Source of the DNA: Chaetoderma sp. LZ-2023a
Lineage: Eukaryota > Mollusca > Caudofoveata > Chaetodermatida > Chaetodermatidae
NCBI GenBank assembly: GCA_034401795.1
Contig: JAVVLW010002775.1
Span: 1 to 64,000, forward strand
Direction: 5' to 3'
Length of the DNA stretch: 64,000 nucleotides
Below the pieces are notes generated by a model. That model was not told the origin of the DNA, did no database searches, and worked only from the letters and a program-made list of their open reading frames with translations. Shown piece after piece: positions 11,291 to 22,854 of this stretch (within the stretch, counting starts at the first letter, position 1; every line of letters begins with the position of its first letter). The position numbers were made by a program, and so were the translations under genes.

Positions 11291-13432
11291 TATATGTAAA
11301 GGTGTGAACAGGATCACATCTTTAATAGGTAATGAATAGCTGTCGAATATGAATATTGAAATGAGAGGTAATCCTGGTCAGGATCGGGTGAGTAGTTATT
11401 TGAGATCCCATTCTTGTCTCCCATCCATTGATTGTTCCGATACAGGTGGTCGGGTGAAAAAGGTAATCATAAATCTATGAAGACGAGGTTATATGGTTAT
11501 ATATTCTAAGTTTTTTTTATTATTGATGAAGTGGAAATAAGTTATATGACCGGAAAGTTTATTTTCTTTCTCTTTTTCAGACAATTAATTTTCAAAAATA
11601 TTGGTTACATAATTTTTATAATTAGTAATTTGAAACAAGTGATTTTGGTCATTTGGAGGTGTAATGATAAAGGGTTAAAAATTTAGGAAGTGCATTTTGT
11701 ATGCTTGTGCGATGCCACTGTAAATGCAGGTATCATGCTACGTGCATGGACGTTGTTATGCAAATCATTGCTAGAAGTGAAAATGAGCAGTTCGCCTAAT
11801 TCCAGTGGGAAATTAATTTCTCCAATGGTTACGTCATTGAGGTTTGGCCAGGAATTTTATAGGAACTATTTTTCCTACACCTAAGAAGTGAACTGCAAAC
11901 CATGAGTGGCTGTCTATTCATCTTCAGGTCGTGGGCATGTGACATACATGGTATGCAGGTCATGCTATGAATCGGTAGCAGCTGCCCTTTCTTCAATTAT
12001 GAGATAAGCAAATTAAACATTTTAATAGGAATAAGTAAGAATAGCAATAAGCTTGGGAATGAAGGAGTTTTTTTTAGTTGGACAATGAGTGCAAAAACGT
12101 CTGTTTAAAACAAGCATGTATTTATTAAATTTTCATTAGACAGAGGGAGTCAGGAATGTAGTGGGAGTAGTTAAGGGCCGATTCTGTTTTGAGTTCCCGT
12201 CATGCATCTATAGTGACAAACAGATTTTTTAAATTAGACTCTCCACTTTGAGCTATGATTAGTCATGAATAAAAGGGAAACAAAGGGAGACTGAATGAAT
12301 AAATGAAAGAATGAACGAATGAATGAATGAATGAATGGATGGATGGATTGATGGATGGATGAATGAATAATAACTAGGTGATATCCATGGCCTCCAGGCG
12401 GAAAGGCTTAACAAGACAACGTGGCACTAGGCCAGAATGAGACAAACTAGAGGACACTCCAATGCATGATACACAGGAGTTTACTATAGCTAAGTGACAA
12501 CACTGGGGGTAAAGTGTATGATAGATTTATTCTATATAATCATAACCTCTCCATCTGTCGCAGCTCTAACGTGTATACAAATATTTACAATAGCCGATCC
12601 AGCTTCATTTACATAACGCCAAAAGGTTGGATCACTTCGGATTGAAGTGGTTAAATCAATGGATAAATAAAGGATTGCAAGGCGGATAGATGAATAACGA
12701 TATTCCCGAAAGGAAATGGTATCAATTTGCTTTGAATAATTTGGGGAATATCAATCCGTACAAAGTCTTGCTTTGAAATAATTAGTGGAAACTAAAGATC
12801 CAATTATAATGGACAGAGTTTGACGGCTGTCAAAATTTGATGTCATGACGTTTGAGCAGCCAATGCAAGTAATAAACAAGGGAAAATAAAATAAACAGAT
12901 ACTGAATGAAACACCGCCCAAAGACTAGGTGAAATAATTGAACAAGAGGAATCCAGAATAAAACAACACACCAGACTGAGTAGAGTGGCTGAACAAGCGC
13001 AATCTAAAATTCTATCACTCAGAACCATTCATTTTAAAGAGTTTATAATAAGTTCAAAACATATTTGAGTTAAAATAATGTACAAATGTACTGTTTGATG
13101 CTTCGATAGAATAAAAGCCCTAAGGTGTTAATCAATTTAACAAAACACAAGGAGGTTTATAAGTCCAAAATACATCCAGTATTAATTGGTTGACCGCTCA
13201 CAGGTTTATATTGATACTAAAACCAAGTTCGTCAATTCCATCTGCGACACCGGGTGGTGGCAAGATAAACTATAGGTAAACCACACAAGATAATATACAT
13301 TCCCCTCGGACCAGGCATCCCAAGCGCCTACGGGATGTGTGGAACAGCCAGAGTAATTTGACACACCACATGCAGATGCATTGGCAGATAAATTGTGGGA
13401 ATCTGTATCTGTTGCATGATTAGACATAAGCT
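11291..13432. other. Non-coding DNA with tetranucleotide repeats
   Basis: No gene is recognised. A GAAT/GGAT-type tetranucleotide run covers about 12294-12370. The remainder is AT-rich, with no open frame of convincing similarity. Confidence 0.5.
12294..12370. repeat. (GAAT)n/(GGAT)n microsatellite
   Basis: Tandem GAAT units grade into GGAT units and back again. Confidence 0.9.
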
Positions 13433-13440
13433 AATCATCC

Positions 13441-14969
13441 AAGGGTTGCACGATTATTCACTTTTCATAATCGCGATCATTTGAAAAATATAATCGCAAT
13501 CATGCGATTAATCATGAACTATACTAACTACGTCAATGCTGCTTATAGGACGTTATTATGCTACTGCAGATTGTAAGATCATGGGTTAGGCACATGGACA
13601 GAATACGCCAGTTGCTGATTGCAAACAAAGGAATGCATCACAATTTTTCTAGACGGAAAACGGAAGGTACCGTATTTCGCCTATGCTCTAATAGAAGCTC
13701 CAATGATTTGTTAGCAGTTTCAAAACGGCAAAACTCTGTATTAGAAGCCCACCCCCATAACTCAGCAGATTGTATAGGAACATTTTGTAAGAATAGCGTG
13801 TATAATAACAACAATCGTGTCACAGGGTGTGTCTACTTCAGACCGATCTCTGCCCTGATACATTTCCGGCCCCTCTAGAAGTCAATACAGGCCTCGGATT
13901 TGTAAATCTCGACCGCCTATTAGGTTAATGCTAATAGTAGGCCACGTATGTTCAAGATATAATAAAGTTTATTCCACACTTTTGTAGTCAAAATGCGCTT
14001 AAACAGTCTTCGCATGATTAAATAGCTTCCTTATAAATATATTTTAAGACCAAATTTATGTACCAAACAAGTACAGGAGCAAATGCGCATCAATTTTGTA
14101 ACGCCGATCAACATTAAATGATTCAAATTGAATTATTACGAACGATAATATAGCCAGCTTCTTAAGTTGGCGAGCCAGCGGCTCTTTTGCGATGGGGGCG
14201 GTGTGTTCTCAGGAGATATTATACGCTAACAGGAGTTTATCAAATGGGTACCCGTTATTCAGATTAGTGTAATACTCAGTTCCTATCGCGCAATGATAAT
14301 ATATAGAAATTCCGGAGTTCCGAGTCCCCGATTCCAGAATATTTATATCCGAATACTCGCTCTAAAATAAACTCTTCAATTGGAGGTGAATCACGTGATT
14401 TGTATTTTTTCCACGACACCATTTTATATCAAATTGTGGATTAATTTTGATGTAATAAATGACCTTTATTAAAGGGTATACAGTATTTAGGTGCTCAAAT
14501 CAAATAATTTCACTTCCCCGGTGATGTTTTGAGGCACACATTAAACATAGGCGTAGGCGGTGAGAATTTTTACGGGAGAAAATGCGTTGAATTTCTGTGG
14601 TATCAGATTTGGAACGTTTTGGGGAAAACCGTTAGCGCATAGCTATTCAGAGAATGGGGAACGCGGGATAAGCGTGTGTGATTACAACAACAATGAAGTG
14701 AACATTCTTTATTCATCTAAAACTAATCATGACTCAATACAAACAAATCAGTTATTTATTTAGTTTATTTAATCATTCACACATTCGGCTGATAGCCGGA
14801 TGTTTGTTTCCACGGTTAGTAACGCGAGCAGAGTTTCACAAGCGTAAAAGTGTATTGACAAAAAGTTCAACATGGTGATTATACGATTATTTCATTTTAT
14901 AATCGTCCACGATCATTTTGAATTATATAATCGCGATTAATCGAATAATCGAAAACTCGTGCAACCCTA
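13441..14969. mobile_element. Non-autonomous hAT-like DNA transposon no. 1
   Basis: The terminal inverted repeats begin AGGGTTGCACGA (left, 13442) and, read from the right end, AGGGTTGCACGAG (ending 14968). Perfect 8-bp direct repeats AATCATCC flank it at 13433-13440 and 14970-14977. The 8-bp duplication and AGGGTTGCA-type ends are typical of hAT elements. Subterminal ATAATCGCGATTA-like palindromes occur at both ends. No transposase frame is visible in its 1.5 kb, so it depends on a helper element. Confidence 0.85.
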
Positions 14970-15489
14970 AATCATCCTGATATAGTGTTGAGAATATGAA
15001 CTCTGCCACAGTGTATGCTGTAACAGAGTTGCCTCATAAGTAGTTAAGCTTGTTTATCGAGGTATCCCGGAATCAATAATTTCAGCCCCATCACTAAACT
15101 CATTCAAAAACCGCAATGGCAGATTCTGGTCTACACTGCCAGTTCTGTGTGACTATGAATGTTCATTCACCGAAAGTGAGAGCACAACCATCCAGCTTGA
15201 GGAAGAGGGGATGGGCATAGAGGCTTAAGCCTGCACTCAGAAATTACCTAAGTTACCTAATTAAGTAGTTCAACATTTATAGAAGGTCAAAATTATACAG
15301 TAGTATTCCACAGGTAGACAAAGCAGTACATTCTATAATAAGTTTAGTAAGGAGGATAGGGCCATTATTAATGATGTCCCAGTGAAGGGAACCGCATCAT
15401 TCGATCACTACAGCTTTTATACATTGTAAACTGTTTTCTATAGTTATGCAGAGCATCAGATAATTGGATAAGGATGTGGGTTTATAGTC

Positions 15490-17863
15490 TTCTCTTGCAA
15501 TATAACTGATTTAATCAAAGTCGATGATGTGGCATACAGTAGAAAAGACATCTTGACAGGATGGCACTCTCACTTCAGTAACCTTAGCTCAGTAAAAGAC
15601 AAACCAAAGAATCAAAGGCTAGCTGCAGAAGTAGAGTTTGATGAACTAGTCATAACAAATTACTGTAAATCTCAACAAACCTTTCCCTATCACAGAAAGA
15701 GAAGTCCAAACACTCAACACCAGTAAATCCCCGGACTCCAATGGCATCTCAAGTATGGAGGCCTGATACTCACTAGGATCTTAACAAGCTCTTGAATACC
15801 ATACTATTGCTGGAAATGCTACCAGAGCAGATGAAATCAGGAATACTCACACCAGTCTATAAGAAGAAAGGTGATTGTTGTCAATCTAGCAATGATAGAG
15901 GAATCACCGTAATTCCAGTAATTACAAAGCTAGTAGAAAAAGTCCTCCGTGGCCGTATTAAGAACATGATAGATCAGTCACAACATCAACTACAGTTCGG
16001 ATTCCACAGAGACGGTCTCACCAATCTATAGTGCTCTAGCACTACAAGAAGCTGTTCTGGAATCCAAATCCAAAAGGACTACACTCCTATGTTGCTCTGC
16101 TCGATGCGAAAGCCGCATTTGACACAGTATGCCACAAGAACCTCTTCAGAATATTGTTCCTAATTGGGATGGACAGTTCCCTCTGGCTCATCACTACTGA
16201 CATACAGCGCAATGCGCAAACTCAAGTCAAGTGGAATAATCAGCTATCTCAGCCATTCCAGATAGAGCAAGGTGTACGGCAAGGAGGAGTGCTGTCAACG
16301 GATCTCTACAAGATCTTTATCAATGGTCTCTTAACCCAGAGTACAGAATCCGGACTAGGTGCCACCATCGGAACACAATCATATGCCTGCCCAACCTGTG
16401 CAGATGATGTTGCCATGATAGAGAACACTGAAGAAAATCTCCAAGGGCTGTTAGACATCGCTGCAGAATATAGCTCAGACCATCGCTACAAACTCCAACC
16501 AGCAAAGAGTGCAGTCCTATCTAATGACAAAAGTGTATCACATGAATTCAAGAGCCATGATCGCGTAATTCCCCTAGCTGAGTCAGTGACTCACCTTGGC
16601 ATACATAGAGACAACTCACTTATAAGTGGTAGATTAACCATTCAATTTAACTTCAAGAAAGCCAGAAGAGCCATGTACTCATTACTAGGAGCAGGGCTCC
16701 ATGGGTTTAACGGACTAAACCCAGCAACCTCCGCACACTTGATAGAAATATACGTAATTCCAATTCTAATCTATGGAATGGAGTCATTACTTTTGACACA
16801 AAGTGACATCAAGCTGATGGAAGTCTTCTAAAGGAAAGCCTTGAAGCAAATTCTCTCACTTCCAGACAGAGTTGCGCAACCAGCACCATACCTACTTCTA
16901 GGAGTCTTACCTATGGGAGCGAGAATACACCTCCAAACACTGACACTTCTATATGAATATATGCGCGAATGAATGCAACATCCTTCATGATTTGTGTATC
17001 CGGCAAGTAACAATGAAGGGATTTGAGAAAAAGAGCTGGTTCAGTGAAGCTAGAAAGACCCTAGCACTCCATAGCTTACTATCTATCCATGCACTACTTG
17101 ATTCCCCACCCGGTAAACACTCCTGGAAGAAGACCACCAAACATGCTGTGTCTCACTACTGGCATGAGAAGCTGCTATGCAGGGTGAAACTCTACCCATC
17201 CCGTCAGGTACATGGATGTTGAGAACACCAGGCCTGGCTCTATCCACCCAGCAATCACATCAGTCTACACAAGTCACACAGACATAAGGGCCTTACCAGT
17301 GCAGATGCGCCTGCTTACTGGTACATACATACTCCAGGCTAATATACCAGCCTTCAACCAGTATGAGGTGGATCCAGAATGTCAACTCTGTCATGAAGAT
17401 GCCGAGACACACTCACACTTTCTAGTAGACTGCGTGACCTTAGATAATGTCAGGATGAAATATCTCTCATTGCTGCAGTCAACAATCTGCAGTAGTTGCC
17501 AACAGCAGACAAAACGCCTAGTCACAACAAGTGAAAAGATGGCAATGCTGCTTATTGAACCCTCGCATGGCATGAGCAAATGCTGTCTTGCAATAGCTGA
17601 AAACATCATCCGCCGTTACATGTACGTAGTACACCACAGCCGATGAGAAATAATTGACTCCGACTACCAACAAATGTCTTAAAACGAGAGCAGAAGCGTC
17701 CATGGGCACACAGTCTGATTTGATGTACACACCTCAATTACCATTAACTTACATGCAGTTTCGACAAGTTCAGTCTACATATGTGTATATACGTTCATAT
17801 TCAGACTACAGAACTCACTTTACTCCAGTCCGGAGGTGCTCCTTTATACAGGAGGAATTTACG

Positions 17864-17938
<75 letters not shown>

Positions 17939-17940
17939 TG
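15490..17940 (+). pseudogene. Non-LTR retrotransposon ORF2, copy B, decayed
   Basis: This is a second, diverged relative of copy A. The reverse transcriptase pieces are an upstream linker (GWHSHFSNLSS, about 15559), TPVYKKKGDC (15850), a palm piece of 225 codons at 16154-16831 with QGVRQGGVLS and the catalytic box CADDVAMI (about 16396-16420), and a C-terminal 144-codon piece at 17212-17646 with CQLCHEDAETHSHFLVDC. Several frameshifts and stops separate the pieces. The 3' UTR runs from 17647 to an (AAT)n tail at about 17862-17938. It shares the unusual CADD box with copy A. It is truncated 5' and lacks the endonuclease. Confidence 0.85.
17862..17938. repeat. (AAT)n microsatellite at LINE 3' end
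   Basis: About 25 ATA/TAA units at the 3' end of LINE copy B. Translation as poly-Ile is an artefact of the repeat. Confidence 0.95.
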
Positions 17941-20330
17941 CCACAAAGGACGGGTAGGATCGACGTTGTTTTGGTTAAATCTGCTTAGCTTTGACTGTAC
18001 AATATATGGGCCAGTTAAGAAGCGAGTTCTAATGGCTTCCCTCTTTACATCATTGACATTGTTACTTTACCATCCACGGCTCTTCTACGACACAAGGAAT
18101 ATACAGAACAACAAGAAGATAGAAATCTAACTCTTACGTTATATTGGACTCCCTGATTAATATTTATTATTTATTTAAACAATATTTGTGTTTATATACT
18201 TCAAAATTGTAAGGAGAAATGGAAAACCATAATATATACGCTTTCTTATTTCGCCAGATAATGATTTATTCTATCGACACTAGTTTTCGTACTTAAGTTT
18301 CTATGCTTCAAATTCAAATTTATTTATTTTTCTATGCTTCTTTGTTGCGGTTTTATGCCATTATGGCTAATTAGCACAGTACAGTTTACAGCTATGAATA
18401 GAACATATAAAAAACAAACAATATAGCGACATACCAGTTGACTTAATCTTAAGTGAATTAACGTCACCAAATTTATATTGACAGGTTCAAGGAGACTTAA
18501 TTAAGCGATAAAAGTCAAATCATTCAAGAACAAACTAGATATCTACTTCAAAGAAAGAACTTTGAGCAAGCCATACTATAACAAACAAGGACAAATTTGT
18601 CCAATACCCGCGCCATTGATTATTGATATGCTTTTTCGGTTGGGCCACCATAAGGTCAAATATGTCTATTTTGGAAACGAGGTTGCTGAAAGATGTTGCA
18701 TTTTAGCTTTTGACCGCAAAATTTGCATATGCCTTTGGGACACCACAGACACATAGCAACCCAAGTTCGGAAAAGGTCACTCCATTAGAGTTGAACAATT
18801 ATTTTAAAATGTCTATTTTGAAAACAATGTTCAGTGATGAAGATTAACAGGGTCCCAGTAGCCCATGGATATTAGATTTGGGGCTGGGCTACCAAAATTT
18901 CAAACTCACTTGCTCAGCTGGCGACCACAATTTTTCCATTTATATTTTACAGATTGTGAACAGAAAACCATTTTATATATATGTCGGGTTGAGCCAATTT
19001 CATTAAACCTTTCAATCCTTAAAAAGTACAGTTTTTGCTACGATGTATAGCATATTCTGTTGAATATTTTGAAATTAATGTGACTGGAAGCCATTGCTGC
19101 TAAGGCAGCAATGTCTTCCAGTCATTAGGCTTGCACAATTATTAAATTTAATTGATAATTACAATTATTAAAAATTAAATAATCGTGGACAATGCTAAAT
19201 TCAAATAATTGAATAATTGACAAAGCTTTAAATTAAAATTGCAAATGTATTTATGTTGAACTTTTTGTATGGAAATGCCATACCGAACGCTTCGTGGACA
19301 AGTGTGTGCTCAATGTTCTAAATCTTTCCTGTATGTCTACCTTAAAACTTAGATTTTGAAATGTTTTGAAAGTAAGTTGACTAAGATTTGTTACTTTCAT
19401 ATACATGTAGCAATGACAAATTTATTTCAATAAAATAATCTTTTTGATTATCTTGAGATTAATTTTACTGAAAGCTGTTGCTGTCTCTGACAGCAATATC
19501 TTTCAATAAAATCACTCAAAATGTCTATTGGCTTTCCTGCACAACTGTGTTTCTAAATGTCTTTAGTAAATTTTAATCTGTCCGCCTTAGGAAAATTGTT
19601 AAAGGTTGAACTTGAGTCAATGGTCATTGCATTGTCCTTTACCAGCACACTGGTGTGAATTAGCTGGAGTATAATTTGTTGTGCAGTGATACAAATAAAA
19701 GATGGGGGGGGGGGGTGGCTAGACTTGCTAATCATTAGCTTACAAAGAAAATAACTATTGCTGTTGTTGTTAACACACACCTTCAGTATGTTTATGATTT
19801 GATTTTACTTGCTACGTATTCAAGTTTTATGTTGGTTTTAATCCATTTCATTTTAAATGTTAATATTTAGTGTCTTGAGTTTATTTTGAAAAAAATCAAT
19901 GCTTACATGAAGTGCTACAGTTCAGATATTCAAAAATATTGATCATGTTTCAAATTCAGTTCATTGTACACAAGGTTGATTAATATTTTGCTAGTCAGCT
20001 TTTAATGGCAACAGGATGAAATGGCAACCTGTTTTTGTTCAATTTGAGTTCGATCATAACCACATTCTTCCTGTATTCTGAGAAAGATGTTTTCAAATGA
20101 GCCCGTTATGGAACATGCTGTATATTTTGAAAACAATTTGACTAAAATTTGTTGCTTATGTAGCAATTATTTTCAGTAAAAATGTCAATATAAACAGTAG
20201 GAAAATTATAGCTGTATTATTGCTACAGTCATCTTTGTGTATATGATGTGAATTCGATTAACTTATATTCTTCTAACTTTCAAACGTCGTATTTCTAAGA
20301 TGGAAACAACATAAAGTAAACTTGCTATTT
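17941..20330. other. Non-coding AT-rich DNA with hairpin fragments
   Basis: No gene is recognised. Hairpin halves of the AATATTTTGAAA..TTTGACTGG family occur at about 19062-19126 and 19455-19520. A segment at 19128-19250 resembles the ends of hAT element no. 1 (TTGCACAATTATT). A G-run lies at 19705-19716. Confidence 0.5.
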
Positions 20331-20333
20331 CAG

Positions 20334-20544
20334 CCCTACATCTTCTTGATGCCAAAATTTCATATTTTCAAATTAAATTAAAAGATGAACTCGTGTTCAT
20401 CTGTCAACAAATTTGGTGAAAGACGTTGCTGTCGTAGACAGTCATAGACAGCAACATCGTCCACCAAAATTGTTTAAAATGTACACCAGCTTCATTGCTA
20501 TTGACACAGTAATGGATAGAATATTCACATGAGAGTTGTAAGGG
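20334..20544. mobile_element. TTAA-type MITE, family G, degenerate copy
   Basis: The right end reads GAGAGTTGTAAGGG followed by TTAA (20545-20548), and the body matches other family G copies (38327-45553, 58654-59101). The central hairpin is made of GACAGCAACATCGTCCACCA and its complement. The left end is degenerate. Confidence 0.6.
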
Positions 20545-20774
20545 TTAAAAGTAATTTTGCTGTTGTATATTTTGAAATTAATTGGACTGCAAAGGTAGTA
20601 TTGCTAAGCTTCCTTTAGAGACAGTGACACATTCCAGTTATTCCATTTGGTCTCTAAAATATTTAACAGCGAGTATACTTGTACTTCCTCTTCCTCTATC
20701 TTAAGGAATTTTGTAATATATTCTCTGTAGTTATGGGTATATTTGACAGCTTTGATAATAGCCCAGGTATAAAT

Positions 20775-22693
20775 TAGAGCTGGGCGGTATCTGTGAAAAA
20801 TACCGGGATAACTACTAATATCGCGGTATTTGGAATAATTTTGGATTTGATAGGGTTAATATGGCCAATCTATGAATAGGCATCCTTTTTAGATGTATAA
20901 ACAAACAAAGCCTACACTTTGTATTATATTTGTTTCAGCACCAAATAAAATATTTTTTCTCGCCTTTTTGCGTTTTACTTTGTCATTGTGAAGAGGAAGA
21001 TGCGCATAAGTGGCCTTAACTCTGTCACTGTGTGCGCAGGAATCTCCAAGGGAAATCCCACGGGTCCAATCTGATTGGTTAAAAACATCAAGTATCTTTC
21101 ATTGGTTTTAACCAGGTCATAATCGGGTGCAGTGTTTAGCGAAGCATTCACGATCAGCTGTTTTTATTATTACTATTGAAAGCTTATAATGAATGCTCCG
21201 CGAGAAAGACCACACAATTAGGCACATGATCAATTAATGGACAAACCAGGTCTGAAGACGTGATCAGCTGCGCGCGTGTATGCGTGTATAAAGATAACAA
21301 AATGACCTGAATTTTTTTTAGCAATAAAATAGAGAATGTAGAATTGTAGATAAGAATCGTCGATCACTGATTAAATTATTATACTTGACGTGAAAAATTC
21401 TGGTACTGAATTATTATTGAAAAGGGTCAAGTTTTATAAGGAATTGACTAATCAACCCCACCTGTCCGCCCAGCCCCAATCCAACCCTTTAGAACATTGT
21501 CGACCGGCATGAAAGTCAATCACACACTTCATCCTATAAACTGGACTTACCGGAGTGTGTGAAAATAAATAATCATCAGCTATTTATACAGATTATTTCA
21601 AAACAATTTGACTCAAAGTTGTTGCTGTCGATGTCAGTAACAACTTTTGGGTCATAAAGTTTTCAAACTAATCAGCTCTTTATTTATTATTTCCGTTAAA
21701 TTATATTTCCATAAAGCCTCTGCATTCGTCTTGAAAGTGGTTAAATCATAGCCCTATAGATCGATGGCGCAATAGTCGCCTGAGCCAATGACCCAGAACG
21801 CACGAAATTAGTGAATACAACACATTCCACGCTATAAGATCTGCTGTCTTCTAGAAAAGATGATCTAAGAGGTTATTAGTTATTAATAACTTGTCCGATT
21901 TTAGCTAAATATTTTGGAGACAATTTGATTGGAAATTATTGTCATGATCAGCCGGGCTTGTTTCATTCATATTGCGGCTGCCTTTAGCGCATTCAGCATA
22001 TCAATGGTATTACTGGTATAGACTGATCAATACTCGCCCAAGCATACATGTATACACAAGTGTGGGTTGAATTATTCTTGAACAAGCGAAGAATAGAGCG
22101 ATTGCAGTTATGGCTTCACCAGTTTAGTTAGATCGCTTGAATTTATCGTCATAGTTAGCGAGTGAATTTATCCCGCTAGGATATTTGGATGGTCGATGTT
22201 TTATTTATTCCTTGTAATGACGTCAATCGCGTCATCAGCTATGGAAAGCGAAGGTGGTATTCCAATAATATAATCAAAACGAGGCTGAGTTAAGTTTATT
22301 TGTGTTTTACAAATGGCTGCTATTTTGCGTATTCAACGTTGTCAGCAACTGCGATTTTCAGATTTAACTTGTCTTCATTGGAACAACATTTAATTGAGCA
22401 TGGAAGGATAACTATACTAAGAACAGTAGGGCTATGTATATAACACATGGACATATATTTACTCCAATAATAGTGCCGAAAATGATTGCTTTTGACTACC
22501 ATGAATACGGAAATGAAGAGACCAGACTCGTCAAATTCGCATGAAATGCTTTATTATCAAATTATTACAATATATAAATTGTCAATACCGTCACTGACGG
22601 TATTTGACGATATTGCAGTTTTTAGAAATGAGACGATAACAATAACAATAATATCGCGATTTTCCCGGTTTTATCGGGAACCGCCCAGCTCTA
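20775..22693. mobile_element. Non-autonomous hAT-like DNA transposon no. 2, next to the ARB2A start
   Basis: Inverted ends TAGAGCTGGGCGGTA (left) and CCGCCCAGCTCTA (right) are flanked by perfect 8-bp duplications GTATAAAT at 20767-20774 and 22694-22701. The ends and duplication length fit hAT elements. The 1.9 kb interior shows no transposase frame but carries a hairpin at about 21595-21665 of the family scattered through this locus. Its right edge lies 46 bp before the proposed ARB2A start codon. Confidence 0.88.
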
Positions 22694-22739
22694 GTATAAA
22701 TATCTGTTTCAGTTTCCTATTGTCCTGATTTTGCTCATC

Positions 22740-22854
22740 ATGGCATCATCAGTGGAAGATGAAGATGACATGCTGCTTGGTTCCCAGTCACAGCAAGATG
22801 ACATGCAGCTTGGTTCCCAGTCACAGCAGCTCAGTCAGATGGATACAGGACAAT
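22740..22854 (+). CDS. ARB2A: ARB2A exon 1 (first coding exon)
   Basis: ATG at 22740 opens an acidic, Gln/Ser-rich N-terminus. A 33-bp unit is tandemly duplicated, giving [11 protein letters not shown] then [11 protein letters not shown]. The donor GTATAC at 22855 leaves phase 1, which matches the two-base start of exon 2. An acceptor-like TGTTTCAG ends at 22712, so an upstream non-coding exon is possible. N-termini of this family are poorly conserved, so the assignment rests on phase, position and orientation. Confidence 0.6.

Noticed and set aside
17654-18130. 158-codon frame with a long Ile run
   Set aside because: Spans the AAT tail of LINE copy B; no conserved sequence on either side.
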